DNA of 29,620 bases, from positions 1 to 29,620 of IMG/VR virus record IMGVR_UViG_3300039412_000321. One strand, given 5' to 3'. The position numbers were made by a program, and so were the translations under genes. The notes below the pieces were generated by a model. It had not been told where the DNA came from, did not search any database, and was given only the letters and a program-made list of their open reading frames with translations. Below, in pieces: positions 8,061 to 15,660 of the stretch (position 1 is its first letter; each line of letters opens with the position of its first letter). The stretch is from a virus.

Positions 8061-9461
8061 ATGCCATATACAGCAGAAGAACTTTTAATCATTGCTTCTA
8101 ATTTCGATGATCTAGCTACCGATTCTCTATTAAAAGAAGCCAAAGGTAAGTTTCCATTCTGGCTCAAAAAGAAAGACAAGAATGAAGATGATGGCAAAAA
8201 GTCAGACTCCAATAAGGTTGATGACAACGATGCAAAGAAAAAGAAGCTTGATCCAAAGGCAAAGGTAAGAAATCGCGGAACCGCCTGCGTTCCTGCTGAA
8301 CGAGCAAAAGATAAGAAAGATCACTTTCCAATCAATGATATTGGCCAAGCACGTAATGCATTAGCCCGAGTTCATCAATATAGTTCTGTTCCATCTTGGT
8401 ATAATGGGAGTCTTAAAGGACTTCAATCATTGGTTAGCGGCAAGGTTCATGCCAAATATCCAAGCATTGGCAAAGCCGATAGCGGAAAGAAAAAGAAGAG
8501 TTGCGACATTTATGTTAATGAAAGCCTTCTTAATAAGTATGCAGAAGATCTATATAAACAAGAATTAAACGCACAGTCTCCGTCAGAAATTGAGGAATGG
8601 CATAATACTCCAGAAGGACGAGCATGGCATAAGACACCAGAAGGACAAGCGTGGCTTAAAACACCAGATGGGCAAGCATGGCAAAAAACGCAAACATATA
8701 TTTCACCACCGGATTTTGATGCTGCATGTCCTGGTAGATATCAAGAAACATCGGATGGTGGATATTGTGCTCCACCATCATCGGCATTAGATAATGCTTT
8801 TGATAAGATGATTAAGAAATATGCATTAGTAGCTGGTGTTCCAGACCAAACTTCTTCGCCAGAAGATATTCTTAAATATCTGCAAAACGAAAGTCCAAGC
8901 TCTAAAACTGGCCAAATGGAAGCTTTAAGAAGAATGCTAGATGTTACTAAAAAAATAACTGACGAACAATATAAACAAGTATTTGAGATGATTTGGTCGC
9001 CAGATCAAAAAACATCACCAACGCACATTCTTCAATATATACAAAATATGAGTCCAAAATCTAAGACCGAGCAAATAGAAGTTTTAAGAAAATTACTTGA
9101 TACTAAACGAATAATTGACGAGCAATACAAACAGGTATTTAATATGTTGTGGCCAGGATCAAAACAACCTCTTCCTGCTACAACACACGCTCATCAACCT
9201 GTAACAACAATGTATGGATATCCATCAATAGAACTACAAAAAGCACTTGCGTTTATAGGAGATCCAGATATTAGTGATCAACTTATGGTAGGCGCACGCG
9301 ATCCATCAAAAAGAGGAATGGATGGCGATTGGGGTAAAAGCTCAGAGGCCGCTCTAAAACTTTATGCAACAAAATATAGATTACAAGATCAAGCCAGCGC
9401 AGCAAAACACCTTATGTCTTGGTATAAGACAACCGCCACCCCACCTTCACCAGCCAAATAA
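8061..9461 (+). CDS. modular protein with HFPI/ARNAL region, repeats and PG-binding-like C-terminus
   Basis: 466 residues; SD GAGGAC 8 nt before ATG. Order of parts: N-terminal motif YTAEELLIIASNF (3-15) shared with the next gene; Lys/Asp-rich linker (35-70); a module with DHFPI...QARNALARVHQY...WY.GSL...KYPSI (87-136) of a kind seen in phage- and prophage-encoded proteins; four 9-residue W-x-x-TP-E/D-G-Q/R-A repeats (180-207); two approximately 53-residue repeats (264-369); and a peptidoglycan-binding-like module (about 389-455) with the D-x-x-WG-x-x-S-x-x-A pattern. Together with the next gene it forms the only plus-strand operon here. A virion or head-internal protein is plausible; that is inference. 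No signal peptide. Confidence 0.75.
   Translation: MPYTAEELLIIASNFDDLATDSLLKEAKGKFPFWLKKKDKNEDDGKKSDSNKVDDNDAKKKKLDPKAKVRNRGTACVPAERAKDKKDHFPINDIGQARNALARVHQYSSVPSWYNGSLKGLQSLVSGKVHAKYPSIGKADSGKKKKSCDIYVNESLLNKYAEDLYKQELNAQSPSEIEEWHNTPEGRAWHKTPEGQAWLKTPDGQAWQKTQTYISPPDFDAACPGRYQETSDGGYCAPPSSALDNAFDKMIKKYALVAGVPDQTSSPEDILKYLQNESPSSKTGQMEALRRMLDVTKKITDEQYKQVFEMIWSPDQKTSPTHILQYIQNMSPKSKTEQIEVLRKLLDTKRIIDEQYKQVFNMLWPGSKQPLPATTHAHQPVTTMYGYPSIELQKALAFIGDPDISDQLMVGARDPSKRGMDGDWGKSSEAALKLYATKYRLQDQASAAKHLMSWYKTTATPPSPAK
8598..8681 (+). repeat. 27-bp tandem coding repeats (W-x-x-TP-EG-x-A)
   Basis: Three full 27-bp units plus a partial fourth encode W-[HL]-[NK]-TP-[ED]-G-[RQ]-A. The units are in frame and nearly identical at protein level, which points to recent slippage expansion. 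The tryptophan spacing of nine suggests a repeated short structural or binding element. Confidence 0.8.
8850..9167 (+). repeat. two approximately 53-residue internal protein repeats
   Basis: Residues 264-317 and 318-369 align along their length: TSSPEDILKYLQN / TSPTHILQYIQN, SPSSKTGQMEALRRMLD / SPKSKTEQIEVLRKLLD, and ITDEQYKQVFEMIW / IIDEQYKQVFNMLW. Each looks like a small helical unit. No matching domain family is recognised. Confidence 0.85.
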
Positions 9462-9473
9462 AGGCAATTAATT

Positions 9474-10628
9474 ATGATATATTCAGCTGATGAACTCATT
9501 ATCATTGCAAGCAATTATGAAATAATTGCCTGTGGCAATATGAAAAAAACAGGCATAGTTGTGTCTGATGATTTGCTTATGAAATATGGTGCGCCACCAA
9601 CTGATATATATAATAGAATATATTCTAAATTTATTTATTGCATATATAAACATCCTCACAAACCAGCTGATGTACAAAAAGCATTGCATGATCTTGGACC
9701 AGAATATATTAAAAAATTAATGCTTAGGGCTAATAATCCATCAAAAGAGGGAATAGATAATTCTTGGGGCGAAGGATCTGAAAATGCACTAAAATTATAT
9801 ATGACAAATAATGGTTTTAATCCAGATAATGGTGAAGACCAATTAAAAGCAGTAGCAAAACTAATGCATTGCACGGGGAAAATCGAAGAGAAAAAAGATT
9901 CGCCACAAGATAGATTTAATCCTTGGGAAGTTAGCGCCATGATTCAGCGAGCAAGCCAAACATTATTAATGTGTGCTGAAGATCAAAAAGCCGGGAAAAT
10001 AACGCCAGAAACTGCCGATTCATATATAAATAGATTACAAGATATCAATGATTATATTTTGCCATATAGTAATCAAATTAATCAAATAATAAAGAATAAT
10101 TATGTTGGGCAAAATAAAGGATCAATTGATCAATATAGGGCCGCAATAGATGAATTAATGAGAAACGCAACAGATTGGTTTAAGTCCTTAAACGATCTTA
10201 AAAAACAACCAAAACAGGCACCTCAACAGCTTGGCCAACAAACTTCTCCACAACAACAAGAACAATCATTACCTCCACCACAATTTGATCCCAATGAACA
10301 GCCTCCAATTGGCCCACCAGAAGATGATTGGTATGAAGTCGGCGGCCTTTTCTATTCACCAGCTGGAGCATGGGTTTGGTTCAGAAATCAATGGAGACGC
10401 AACCCATATAGAATGGTTCCATCGGGCGGAAGAAGGGGCGGAAAAACAAGCCAACCAGTTGCAGCAAAACAATATGCTCCTACCGGAACAAGATATTTGG
10501 CTAATCCAACCGTGCAGCCCACTACACAACAAAGAACCTCTTATATCCCGGCAAGACCATCAGTCGGCCCAAGATCAGTAGGTAGAGGCGGATTTGGTGG
10601 AGGACGTGGCGGTGGCGGACATCGCTAA
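9474..10628 (+). CDS. protein with shared N-terminal motif, PG-binding-like module and RGG-rich tail
   Basis: 384 residues; SD AAAGG before the ATG, 12 nt after the previous gene. The N-terminus YSADELIIIASNY repeats the motif that opens the upstream protein. Residues about 64-131 match the upstream PG-binding-like module (ANNPSKEGIDNSWGEGSEN... against ARDPSKRGMDGDWGKSSEA...). Then come a helical region (150-245), a Gln/Pro-rich linker (245-283), a compact aromatic segment DDWYEVGGLFYSPAGAWVWF (284-303) and a basic Gly/Arg-rich tail ending GGFGGGRGGGGHR. The two genes look like diverged relatives sharing ends of the same architecture. A structural or packaged protein is possible, not shown. 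Confidence 0.75.
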   Translation: MIYSADELIIIASNYEIIACGNMKKTGIVVSDDLLMKYGAPPTDIYNRIYSKFIYCIYKHPHKPADVQKALHDLGPEYIKKLMLRANNPSKEGIDNSWGEGSENALKLYMTNNGFNPDNGEDQLKAVAKLMHCTGKIEEKKDSPQDRFNPWEVSAMIQRASQTLLMCAEDQKAGKITPETADSYINRLQDINDYILPYSNQINQIIKNNYVGQNKGSIDQYRAAIDELMRNATDWFKSLNDLKKQPKQAPQQLGQQTSPQQQEQSLPPPQFDPNEQPPIGPPEDDWYEVGGLFYSPAGAWVWFRNQWRRNPYRMVPSGGRRGGKTSQPVAAKQYAPTGTRYLANPTVQPTTQQRTSYIPARPSVGPRSVGRGGFGGGRGGGGHR

Positions 10629-10632
10629 TTAA

Positions 10633-11084
10633 TTACCAGTCACAATCAAGCTCTAATAGATATTCTAATCTTTGCTGCTTAATATCATAAATTACAAATT
10701 CGTGATCGTCAAATTCCGATCCAGACTTGGACGGATTACCATGGCAACTATCAAATCCTTTCGGGGGCTATTTAATCCATAGGTAATTTCCGTATATTCT
10801 TTAATCTTACCAAGCGCGACATTTGCTACTCCAATAAATGTTGAGCCTGATCTGCCGCTTGAAGCATAGTTCAATGCGGTTGAAATAGAATCGCCAAAGT
10901 AAATACCGTGTCCTAGCCATCCTTGATCTGTTCTATGAACGCCAAGCTTGACAACCTGTTTTGGCAAAAGTAATCCACGAGATAGAATACCAACCCAATT
11001 GTGAGCCCCTGAGCCATGGAATAGTAACTTGTCATTGCCAATCTTCGTATTATACTCTGTATATTCCGGTTCTCGTTCACTCAT
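10633..11084 (-). CDS. PARP-like ADP-ribosyltransferase, frameshifted at a C5 run
   Basis: The start is ATG 11084 (SD GAGGA), overlapping the upstream gene by 8 nt. It matches PARP catalytic domains: LLFHGSGAHNWVGILSRGLL with the NAD-binding His23, then GWLGHGIYFGDSISTALNYAS with Tyr62. The frame as read ends at 10692 with an unrelated tail. One base off, after the C5 run at 10763-10767, the frame continues as PPKGFDSCHG...DDHEFVIYDIKQQRLEYL and stops at 10633; this is the normal PARP C-terminus, including the catalytic Glu129 in HEFVIYD. Restoring one C gives 150 residues with a full H-Y-E triad. Possible causes are a real mutation, an assembly error in the homopolymer, or -1 slippage of the CCC codon. 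Confidence 0.85.
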
Positions 11085-12249
11085 ATTCGTCCTCATCATC
11101 AAATGACCAACAATGGTCTTTATTCCACTCATCACCACATATACAATGGGAAACTCCCTTTATATGCAAAAGATGGCTTTCACAATTTGCGTCATAACAC
11201 TGCTTGTGTTCTATTGCGGGCTTTACGTTTTTTATATCATCTGGCTCAGGCGAACCATATCCTGCAATCTCCTGCTCCTCAATCAATCTCATAAATTGGT
11301 CGTGCAATTGTTGAGATTCAAGATTTCTTTTGAGATATACTAGTCCAACGTATTGACCGCCAAGAATACCAAGCGTCTCATATTTTACCTTAATTTTTCC
11401 GAAAATTATAGTATTAATTGCTGCCGCCAAAGCAGCAATCTCATTTTCTGAATCAAATAGTAATACTACTGGCAAATTAACTTCGATTGTTTTTGGTTTT
11501 ATTTTTAACATTTCTCTTCTATTTCCATCTAAAATGTTTTGTTTTGCAGAATAAGGCCGCAAATTACCCAAATCCCAACATATCTTAAAATTTTCATCTT
11601 TCATTGATGTATAAGGAAGCTGAGACTGCGGAATTATATGATCTATATTCCATACCCATGTTGATTGATCATTGTCATCCCATAATTCTGCTTTATAATT
11701 ACCCCAATTATTCCAATTCATCCATTCATTACCAGTCTCATTAAATTGTTCTTCAATATGAAGAACAAATTCTTCCATTGAATATGGAATATATTTTGTA
11801 ATAGACTGCCCATTTTTTGACGATAAATTACGTTTTAAAGCTAATAGAATTGCCGAAGAAAGATTTTTTCTCGCCTTTACACTTGGATTATTTTCTTTTC
11901 GTTCTTTGACTTTTTTGTTTATTTTGTTTCTATTATTTTTAGAATAATCGCCAGTTCTCGCTTTTATTTTATATGTATTATTCAAGTAATATTGTTTTCT
12001 ATATTTTTTTCGCTCATCAAAATGATCTTCATCATATTTCTTTTGTTTAAAATCTAGTTCTTCTCTATTGTTTTGATAATACTGATGGTTATATTCTTTA
12101 ATTTTTTCTTTATGAGAGTCTCTATAAGCCTTGTCTTTTGCTTGCAATTTTTCTTTATTTTTATTTCTATAATCCTTGTTATAATGTTTTATACAAAAAC
12201 CCGCCCTTTTACTTTCTGCATTACATTTAGATATTTTACACTTAATCAT
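11077..12249 (-). CDS. HNH homing endonuclease fused in frame to an unknown downstream protein
   Basis: 390 residues from ATG 12249 (SD TTGGAG). Residues 1-246 are an HNH nuclease: N-terminal CxxxxC...CIKHY finger, Lys/Tyr/Asn-rich repeats of the YRxxNKEK type, then HNH core WNIDHIIPQSQLPY...LGNLRPYSAKQNILDGN. The family normally ends there. The frame continues from a methionine at 11511, preceded by AGAAGAGAA, into a 144-residue region (hydrophobic LPVVLLFDSENEIAALAAA, then CYDANC...CICGDEW zinc-finger-like, acidic end). That part is probably a separate ancestral phage gene that the endonuclease now reads into; it may still be translated alone from 11511. It overlaps the PARP-like gene by 8 nt. 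Confidence 0.8.
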   Translation of the reverse strand: MIKCKISKCNAESKRAGFCIKHYNKDYRNKNKEKLQAKDKAYRDSHKEKIKEYNHQYYQNNREELDFKQKKYDEDHFDERKKYRKQYYLNNTYKIKARTGDYSKNNRNKINKKVKERKENNPSVKARKNLSSAILLALKRNLSSKNGQSITKYIPYSMEEFVLHIEEQFNETGNEWMNWNNWGNYKAELWDDNDQSTWVWNIDHIIPQSQLPYTSMKDENFKICWDLGNLRPYSAKQNILDGNRREMLKIKPKTIEVNLPVVLLFDSENEIAALAAAINTIIFGKIKVKYETLGILGGQYVGLVYLKRNLESQQLHDQFMRLIEEQEIAGYGSPEPDDIKNVKPAIEHKQCYDANCESHLLHIKGVSHCICGDEWNKDHCWSFDDEDEYE

Positions 12250-12277
12250 GGCGGCTCCAACATATGTAATTATATCT

Positions 12278-12925
12278 TCATATTTCAATCACCACCGGTT
12301 TATTAACCGCTTCATACTTTTCATTGCAGACACTGGCATTAATATATTTAACGCCATTTAGCTCGACTTGGCCATAATCTGCGTGGATATGTCCAAAAAC
12401 ATGAACTTTTAGTTTTTTTAACTCGCCAATTCGATTTAATAAATCAACACAGCCAACATTCTCGAACTGATCAAATCCTCTTGGAGCCTTATCTAGAATT
12501 GAATAAGGAGGCCCATGAGTAACCAATACGTTAGTATCATCTGGAATCATTTTCCAATGATACGCTATATCTTCGCCTCTTTGCCTATTATATTCCCATG
12601 CAAAGAAATATGGTGTAATGGCCGAACCCCATATTTTTATTCCTTCAATATCAATGCCACTATCCTGCAAATAAATTATACCAGCATCAGACAGCATTTT
12701 AAGCCCAAGCGCTCGTTTTGGACCATTTTCATGGCCTAATTCATGATTGCCGTGAATACATATTTTATATCGTGCTGGCAATTCTTGCATCCATATAGAA
12801 AAGTCTTCTATCATGTCTAATTCGCCACGAAAAGTTATGTCTCCTGCATGAATCAAAATATCACATTCAGGTATATCTATCATCTTATGATTTGTATGTG
12901 TATCAGATATTAATACTAGTTTCAT
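12278..12925 (-). CDS. calcineurin-like metallophosphoesterase
   Basis: 215 residues, SD AAGGA. All signature blocks are present in order: D8-T-H10 (ISDTHTNH), HAGD (GD near 28-29), GNHE, VTHGPPY, and GHIH near the C-terminus. These ligate two metal ions; the family hydrolyses phosphomono- or diesters. Similarity is to small YfcE-like/bacterial phosphoesterases rather than to Mre11/SbcD. The substrate cannot be told. The start codon lies in the last codons of the upstream HNH gene (ATGA overlap) and its SD is within that gene. Confidence 0.9.
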   Translation of the reverse strand: MKLVLISDTHTNHKMIDIPECDILIHAGDITFRGELDMIEDFSIWMQELPARYKICIHGNHELGHENGPKRALGLKMLSDAGIIYLQDSGIDIEGIKIWGSAITPYFFAWEYNRQRGEDIAYHWKMIPDDTNVLVTHGPPYSILDKAPRGFDQFENVGCVDLLNRIGELKKLKVHVFGHIHADYGQVELNGVKYINASVCNEKYEAVNKPVVIEI

Positions 12926-13635
12926 TTTAATTCCTTATTACGAAAAATAGCTACGCTATCAAGCCATTTAATAAAATCTACAAACGTAGCGTTTCCTTTG
13001 GCCCTATTACAAAACTTACAACATGCCACACAATTATCAATAGAATAACCTTTTGTATTATCTTTCCTGTCAACTCCATTAACTTTCATGGAATGACAAT
13101 TAAGTTTTACTAAACTCATTGGCCCAATATTGCAATAATAACAATTAGAAAATAATAATTCTATGAATTGTTCTTCTGTAAGATCAAATGAATATCCACG
13201 CTCATTGGCATGATATTTATATCCTACATATTTATGATGCCCAACAACTATCCTGCTTTCTCCTTTTGTAAATCTTCCACCAAGAGCCATGCAACCACAA
13301 GATTTTTGTCCTCTATGTATTTGCTTAACCGTTATATCAAATAATTTTCCGCAATCACATAAACATCTCCAAACAATAAACTTTTTACCAGTTTTTGTTA
13401 TTTTACAATTAGCCTCTTCTATAATAACGAAATTATTATATCTTTGACCAATAGCATAATTTTCTCTGGTAGATGGATAATTTTTATTTCTTGGAAATCC
13501 GGCCTCAAAACAAACATTTCTAATCGTTGTAAGATTATTAATGCCCACTTTTTCGGCAATCTTTTCATATGTCAGGCCCTCATGTCGTAAAATAATAATT
13601 TGTGTCTTTTGTTCGTCTGTATATTTTTTGTTCAT
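12922..13635 (-). CDS. HNH homing endonuclease with HTH and zinc ribbon
   Basis: 237 residues from ATG 13635, selected by the strong SD GGAAGGGAG; the longer in-frame start at 13653 has none. The N-terminal helix-turn-helix reads DEQKTQIIILRHEGLTYEKI. The middle has a CLCDCGK...SCGC zinc ribbon, typical of phage HNH/AP2-type homing nucleases, and the C-terminus a Cys4 HNH: CYYC...NGVDRKDNTKGYSIDNC...CCKFCNRAK. It sits directly upstream of the phosphoesterase and ends inside its start codon. Confidence 0.88.
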   Translation of the reverse strand: MNKKYTDEQKTQIIILRHEGLTYEKIAEKVGINNLTTIRNVCFEAGFPRNKNYPSTRENYAIGQRYNNFVIIEEANCKITKTGKKFIVWRCLCDCGKLFDITVKQIHRGQKSCGCMALGGRFTKGESRIVVGHHKYVGYKYHANERGYSFDLTEEQFIELLFSNCYYCNIGPMSLVKLNCHSMKVNGVDRKDNTKGYSIDNCVACCKFCNRAKGNATFVDFIKWLDSVAIFRNKELK

Positions 13636-13703
13636 AATTGAACTCCCTTCCACCTACTATATAACAAAAGTTTAGTAGATTGGGCGTTCAACTTTGATTT
13701 ATT

Positions 13704-13910
13704 TCATGTATCTGCCTCTGTTTTCACATAGACCCCGCCAAATACTGGTGGAATTATCTTGCGAATGTTATTATCAATATGAGTTACATTAATGATAACT
13801 CCAAAGCCATCTTCCGTTGATTCAACCGAACTTGACTTATACCAACCATATTGCGAAAGTTTCATTTTTAATGCGAGACGAGCCTGATTGGCTTCACTAA
13901 ATATACTCAT
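13704..13910 (-). CDS. small hypothetical protein, 68 aa
   Basis: 68 residues, not recognised. AAAGGA lies about 11 nt before ATG. The N-terminal half is predicted helical (ANQARLALKMKLSQYGWYKSS) and the C-terminal half beta-rich (GFGVIINVTHI...GGVYVKTE). 15 nt separate it from the upstream gene, consistent with one operon. Confidence 0.65.
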   Translation of the reverse strand: MSIFSEANQARLALKMKLSQYGWYKSSSVESTEDGFGVIINVTHIDNNIRKIIPPVFGGVYVKTEADT

Positions 13911-13925
13911 TGTAGAATGTTCCTT

Positions 13926-14585
13926 TTATGAAAGTATCAAATACAGTTTAATTTTTTCAATAAGTTGTTGATCAGAAAGTTCTTGTGTATCAAAATATGG
14001 CAATGTAGCTGCCAATGGATCATAATGAATATCCATATCAAAACAAGTTTCGTTCTGGTCAAACTTACGAACCCAAATACTTTTGTCTTGTTCTTGCGGC
14101 AGATCGTATTCTATGGTAATAGCATATTTGTTTTTACCACTTACAAGATAGCGAAGCTCTCGATCTAGAACTATATTTTCTATTTTACGATCCAAAAAAT
14201 CTAATACCAAATCGCCCGTAAATACTTTTGTATTATTACACTCTTTACATATGGCGTTAAACCACACATAAAAATAACACCTATCTACGGTTACATCTTT
14301 GCCTTCTTCGTCAAGATATTCTTTTGGCCCAAAAATAACGTCAAACGTATTTTCTATACAATCAATACGAAATTGACATTGGTTTTTTGTTTTTATAATC
14401 GGGGAGATTATACTCCTTTGATTATAAATACAATCCAGGGTAAGTTTGTTTTGTCCCCACTCAAAAGATTTCATCTTCATGACCATTTCTGGTCCAATAT
14501 CGGGCTCTACCTTTCGGCAGTATTTTTGACATGAAGGACAAAACAAACAATAACTATATAGTTCCTGGACTGTATCGAAAATCAT
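13926..14585 (-). CDS. hypothetical protein with CxxC pairs, 219 aa
   Basis: 219 residues, not recognised. Two cysteine clusters (CLFCPSCQKYC near 13-23 and CKEC near 115) suggest one zinc site closed over the chain. The rest alternates beta-strand-like and acidic segments. The start is 1 nt after the upstream stop, so it is translated from the same message as the gene at 14587. No catalytic motif is seen. Confidence 0.75.
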   Translation of the reverse strand: MIFDTVQELYSYCLFCPSCQKYCRKVEPDIGPEMVMKMKSFEWGQNKLTLDCIYNQRSIISPIIKTKNQCQFRIDCIENTFDVIFGPKEYLDEEGKDVTVDRCYFYVWFNAICKECNNTKVFTGDLVLDFLDRKIENIVLDRELRYLVSGKNKYAITIEYDLPQEQDKSIWVRKFDQNETCFDMDIHYDPLAATLPYFDTQELSDQQLIEKIKLYLILS

Positions 14586-14586
14586 A

Positions 14587-15096
14587 TTACTTTACTGGGA
14601 AAAGAGAAGGCTGCGTCTGAAACAGATTATCCCACATTGTCTTTGCAGTCGCAAATGGTGGAACGGTTGGAGCAGCCGGTGTTGGATTTGCCGCAACTGT
14701 TGGAGCAGGAGCAGGAGTTGCCGAAACAGCGGCAGGAGTTCCATTCAACATTGGCGCGCCATTAACAACAGCACTCTTCAACGAAACTTGTGCTCTCTGC
14801 TGTGCGCCATACTTATTATCAAGATCCCAAGAGTCTGAACATGGATGATAAAGCAGTGCATCTGCCTGCGTTCCATCAGCAAGCGTAACCTTAATTGGGG
14901 TTCGCATATAATTCTGCGGCTCAATCTCGCCCTGGAATATATTACGAACGCAATCCCTTACGTCCCTATGACGAGCGGTTGGCATCGTATTCTTAACTTC
15001 ATTGCTTACGTCTAATGCCGTGAAAAGCATACTCTGATCGATAAAGTGCTGGACAACTTCTGTCACGACATCTTCTAAACTTATACTATTACACAT
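14587..15096 (-). CDS. hypothetical protein with TALDVSNEVK/RHRDVRD region and Ala/Pro tail
   Basis: 169 residues; very good SD (AAGGAG). Residues 20-55 (MLFTALDVSNEVK...RHRDVRDCVRNIF) resemble a short, widespread but uncharacterised module with a winged-helix-like look. Residues about 115-148 are an Ala/Pro-rich linker. The C-terminal WDNLFQTQPSLFPVK could be a docking peptide. First gene downstream of promoter P2. Confidence 0.75.
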   Translation of the reverse strand: MCNSISLEDVVTEVVQHFIDQSMLFTALDVSNEVKNTMPTARHRDVRDCVRNIFQGEIEPQNYMRTPIKVTLADGTQADALLYHPCSDSWDLDNKYGAQQRAQVSLKSAVVNGAPMLNGTPAAVSATPAPAPTVAANPTPAAPTVPPFATAKTMWDNLFQTQPSLFPVK

Positions 15097-15140
15097 AATA
15101 TTGTCTCCTTAAATTGGTTTTTATAGTTATTTTAATGTTT

Positions 15141-15158
15141 AGGGCACACCTCGGCCCT
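15141..15158 (-). other. 5'-leader hairpin in the P2 transcript
   Basis: AGGGC and GCCCT form a 5-bp stem with an 8-nt loop, starting a few nt after the expected start site of P2. Such 5' hairpins protect some T4 messages from decay; the role here is inferred. Confidence 0.35.
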
Positions 15159-15167
15159 TCTGTTTTT

Positions 15168-15195
15168 AATGTAAATCTTAAAAATTGCCTGTCAA
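15168..15195 (-). promoter_or_regulatory. promoter P2 (TTGACA-16-TACATT)
   Basis: TTGACA at 15190-15195 and TACATT at 15168-15173 on the minus strand, 16 bp apart, in the 116-bp gap between NADAR and the 169-aa gene. Same elements as P1, P3 and P4. It would drive the genes from 15096 downwards. Confidence 0.78.
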
Positions 15196-15212
15196 GGCCG
15201 GAGCGAATTTTT

Positions 15213-15650
15213 TTATTTTGGCTCGCCTTTTAATTCGCTTCTAACTCTCATTAATATCTTACCTAATAGATTTTTTCCAGTGCCATCTTTTCCACAACCC
15301 CACGTCCAATCCACAGGTGAATCTTCGATTAGTTCTTCGTCTCCCGTTGCCAATAATTGATCTCTTAACTCTTTGTGCTGAACAAACTTGGCCAAGACAC
15401 AATCATACATAACGATGTCTTTAATCTGTTCCCAGTTCTCTCTTAACTGGCATATCTGCCCAAGATTTCTGGCTTCCATCGGTTTTGCCGCATTTTGTAT
15501 TGCTAAAACTTCTGATTCAATATTGGTCTTTTGTGCTTGGAAAGCGGCCTCGACATTTAAGAACCATCTTCCATAAACGAAAATTTTAGACAAATAAAAA
15601 TTACCCATAAACCCATAAGGGTCTTTTAATTTATAAAATTTAATGCTCAT
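15213..15650 (-). CDS. NADAR-domain protein (YbiA-like)
   Basis: 145 residues, a complete single NADAR domain. Landmarks: FMGNFYLSKIFVYGRWFLNVEAAFQAQK (14-41), the WEQIKDIVMYDCVLAKFVQ block, and the end LIEDSPVDWTWGCGKDGTGKNLLG. YbiA enzymes cleave the N-glycosidic bond of early riboflavin intermediates; other NADAR proteins are reported to remove ADP-ribose from guanine bases in DNA (DarT-NADAR systems). In a phage the second role is attractive as counter-defence, but substrate cannot be read from sequence. A LAGLIDADG gene ends 10 nt upstream and contributes the upstream region; no strong SD is seen beyond AAAGGAC. Confidence 0.9.
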   Translation of the reverse strand: MSIKFYKLKDPYGFMGNFYLSKIFVYGRWFLNVEAAFQAQKTNIESEVLAIQNAAKPMEARNLGQICQLRENWEQIKDIVMYDCVLAKFVQHKELRDQLLATGDEELIEDSPVDWTWGCGKDGTGKNLLGKILMRVRSELKGEPK

Positions 15651-15660
15651 ATAATGTCCT

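Noticed and set aside
8598-8681. Short regular repeats as a CRISPR array
   Set aside because: The units are contiguous 27-bp coding repeats in frame, with no spacers.
10231-10581. Plus-strand open frame in the 9474-10628 gene
   Set aside because: It arises from the Gln/Pro-rich codon bias of the real frame and has no start signal.
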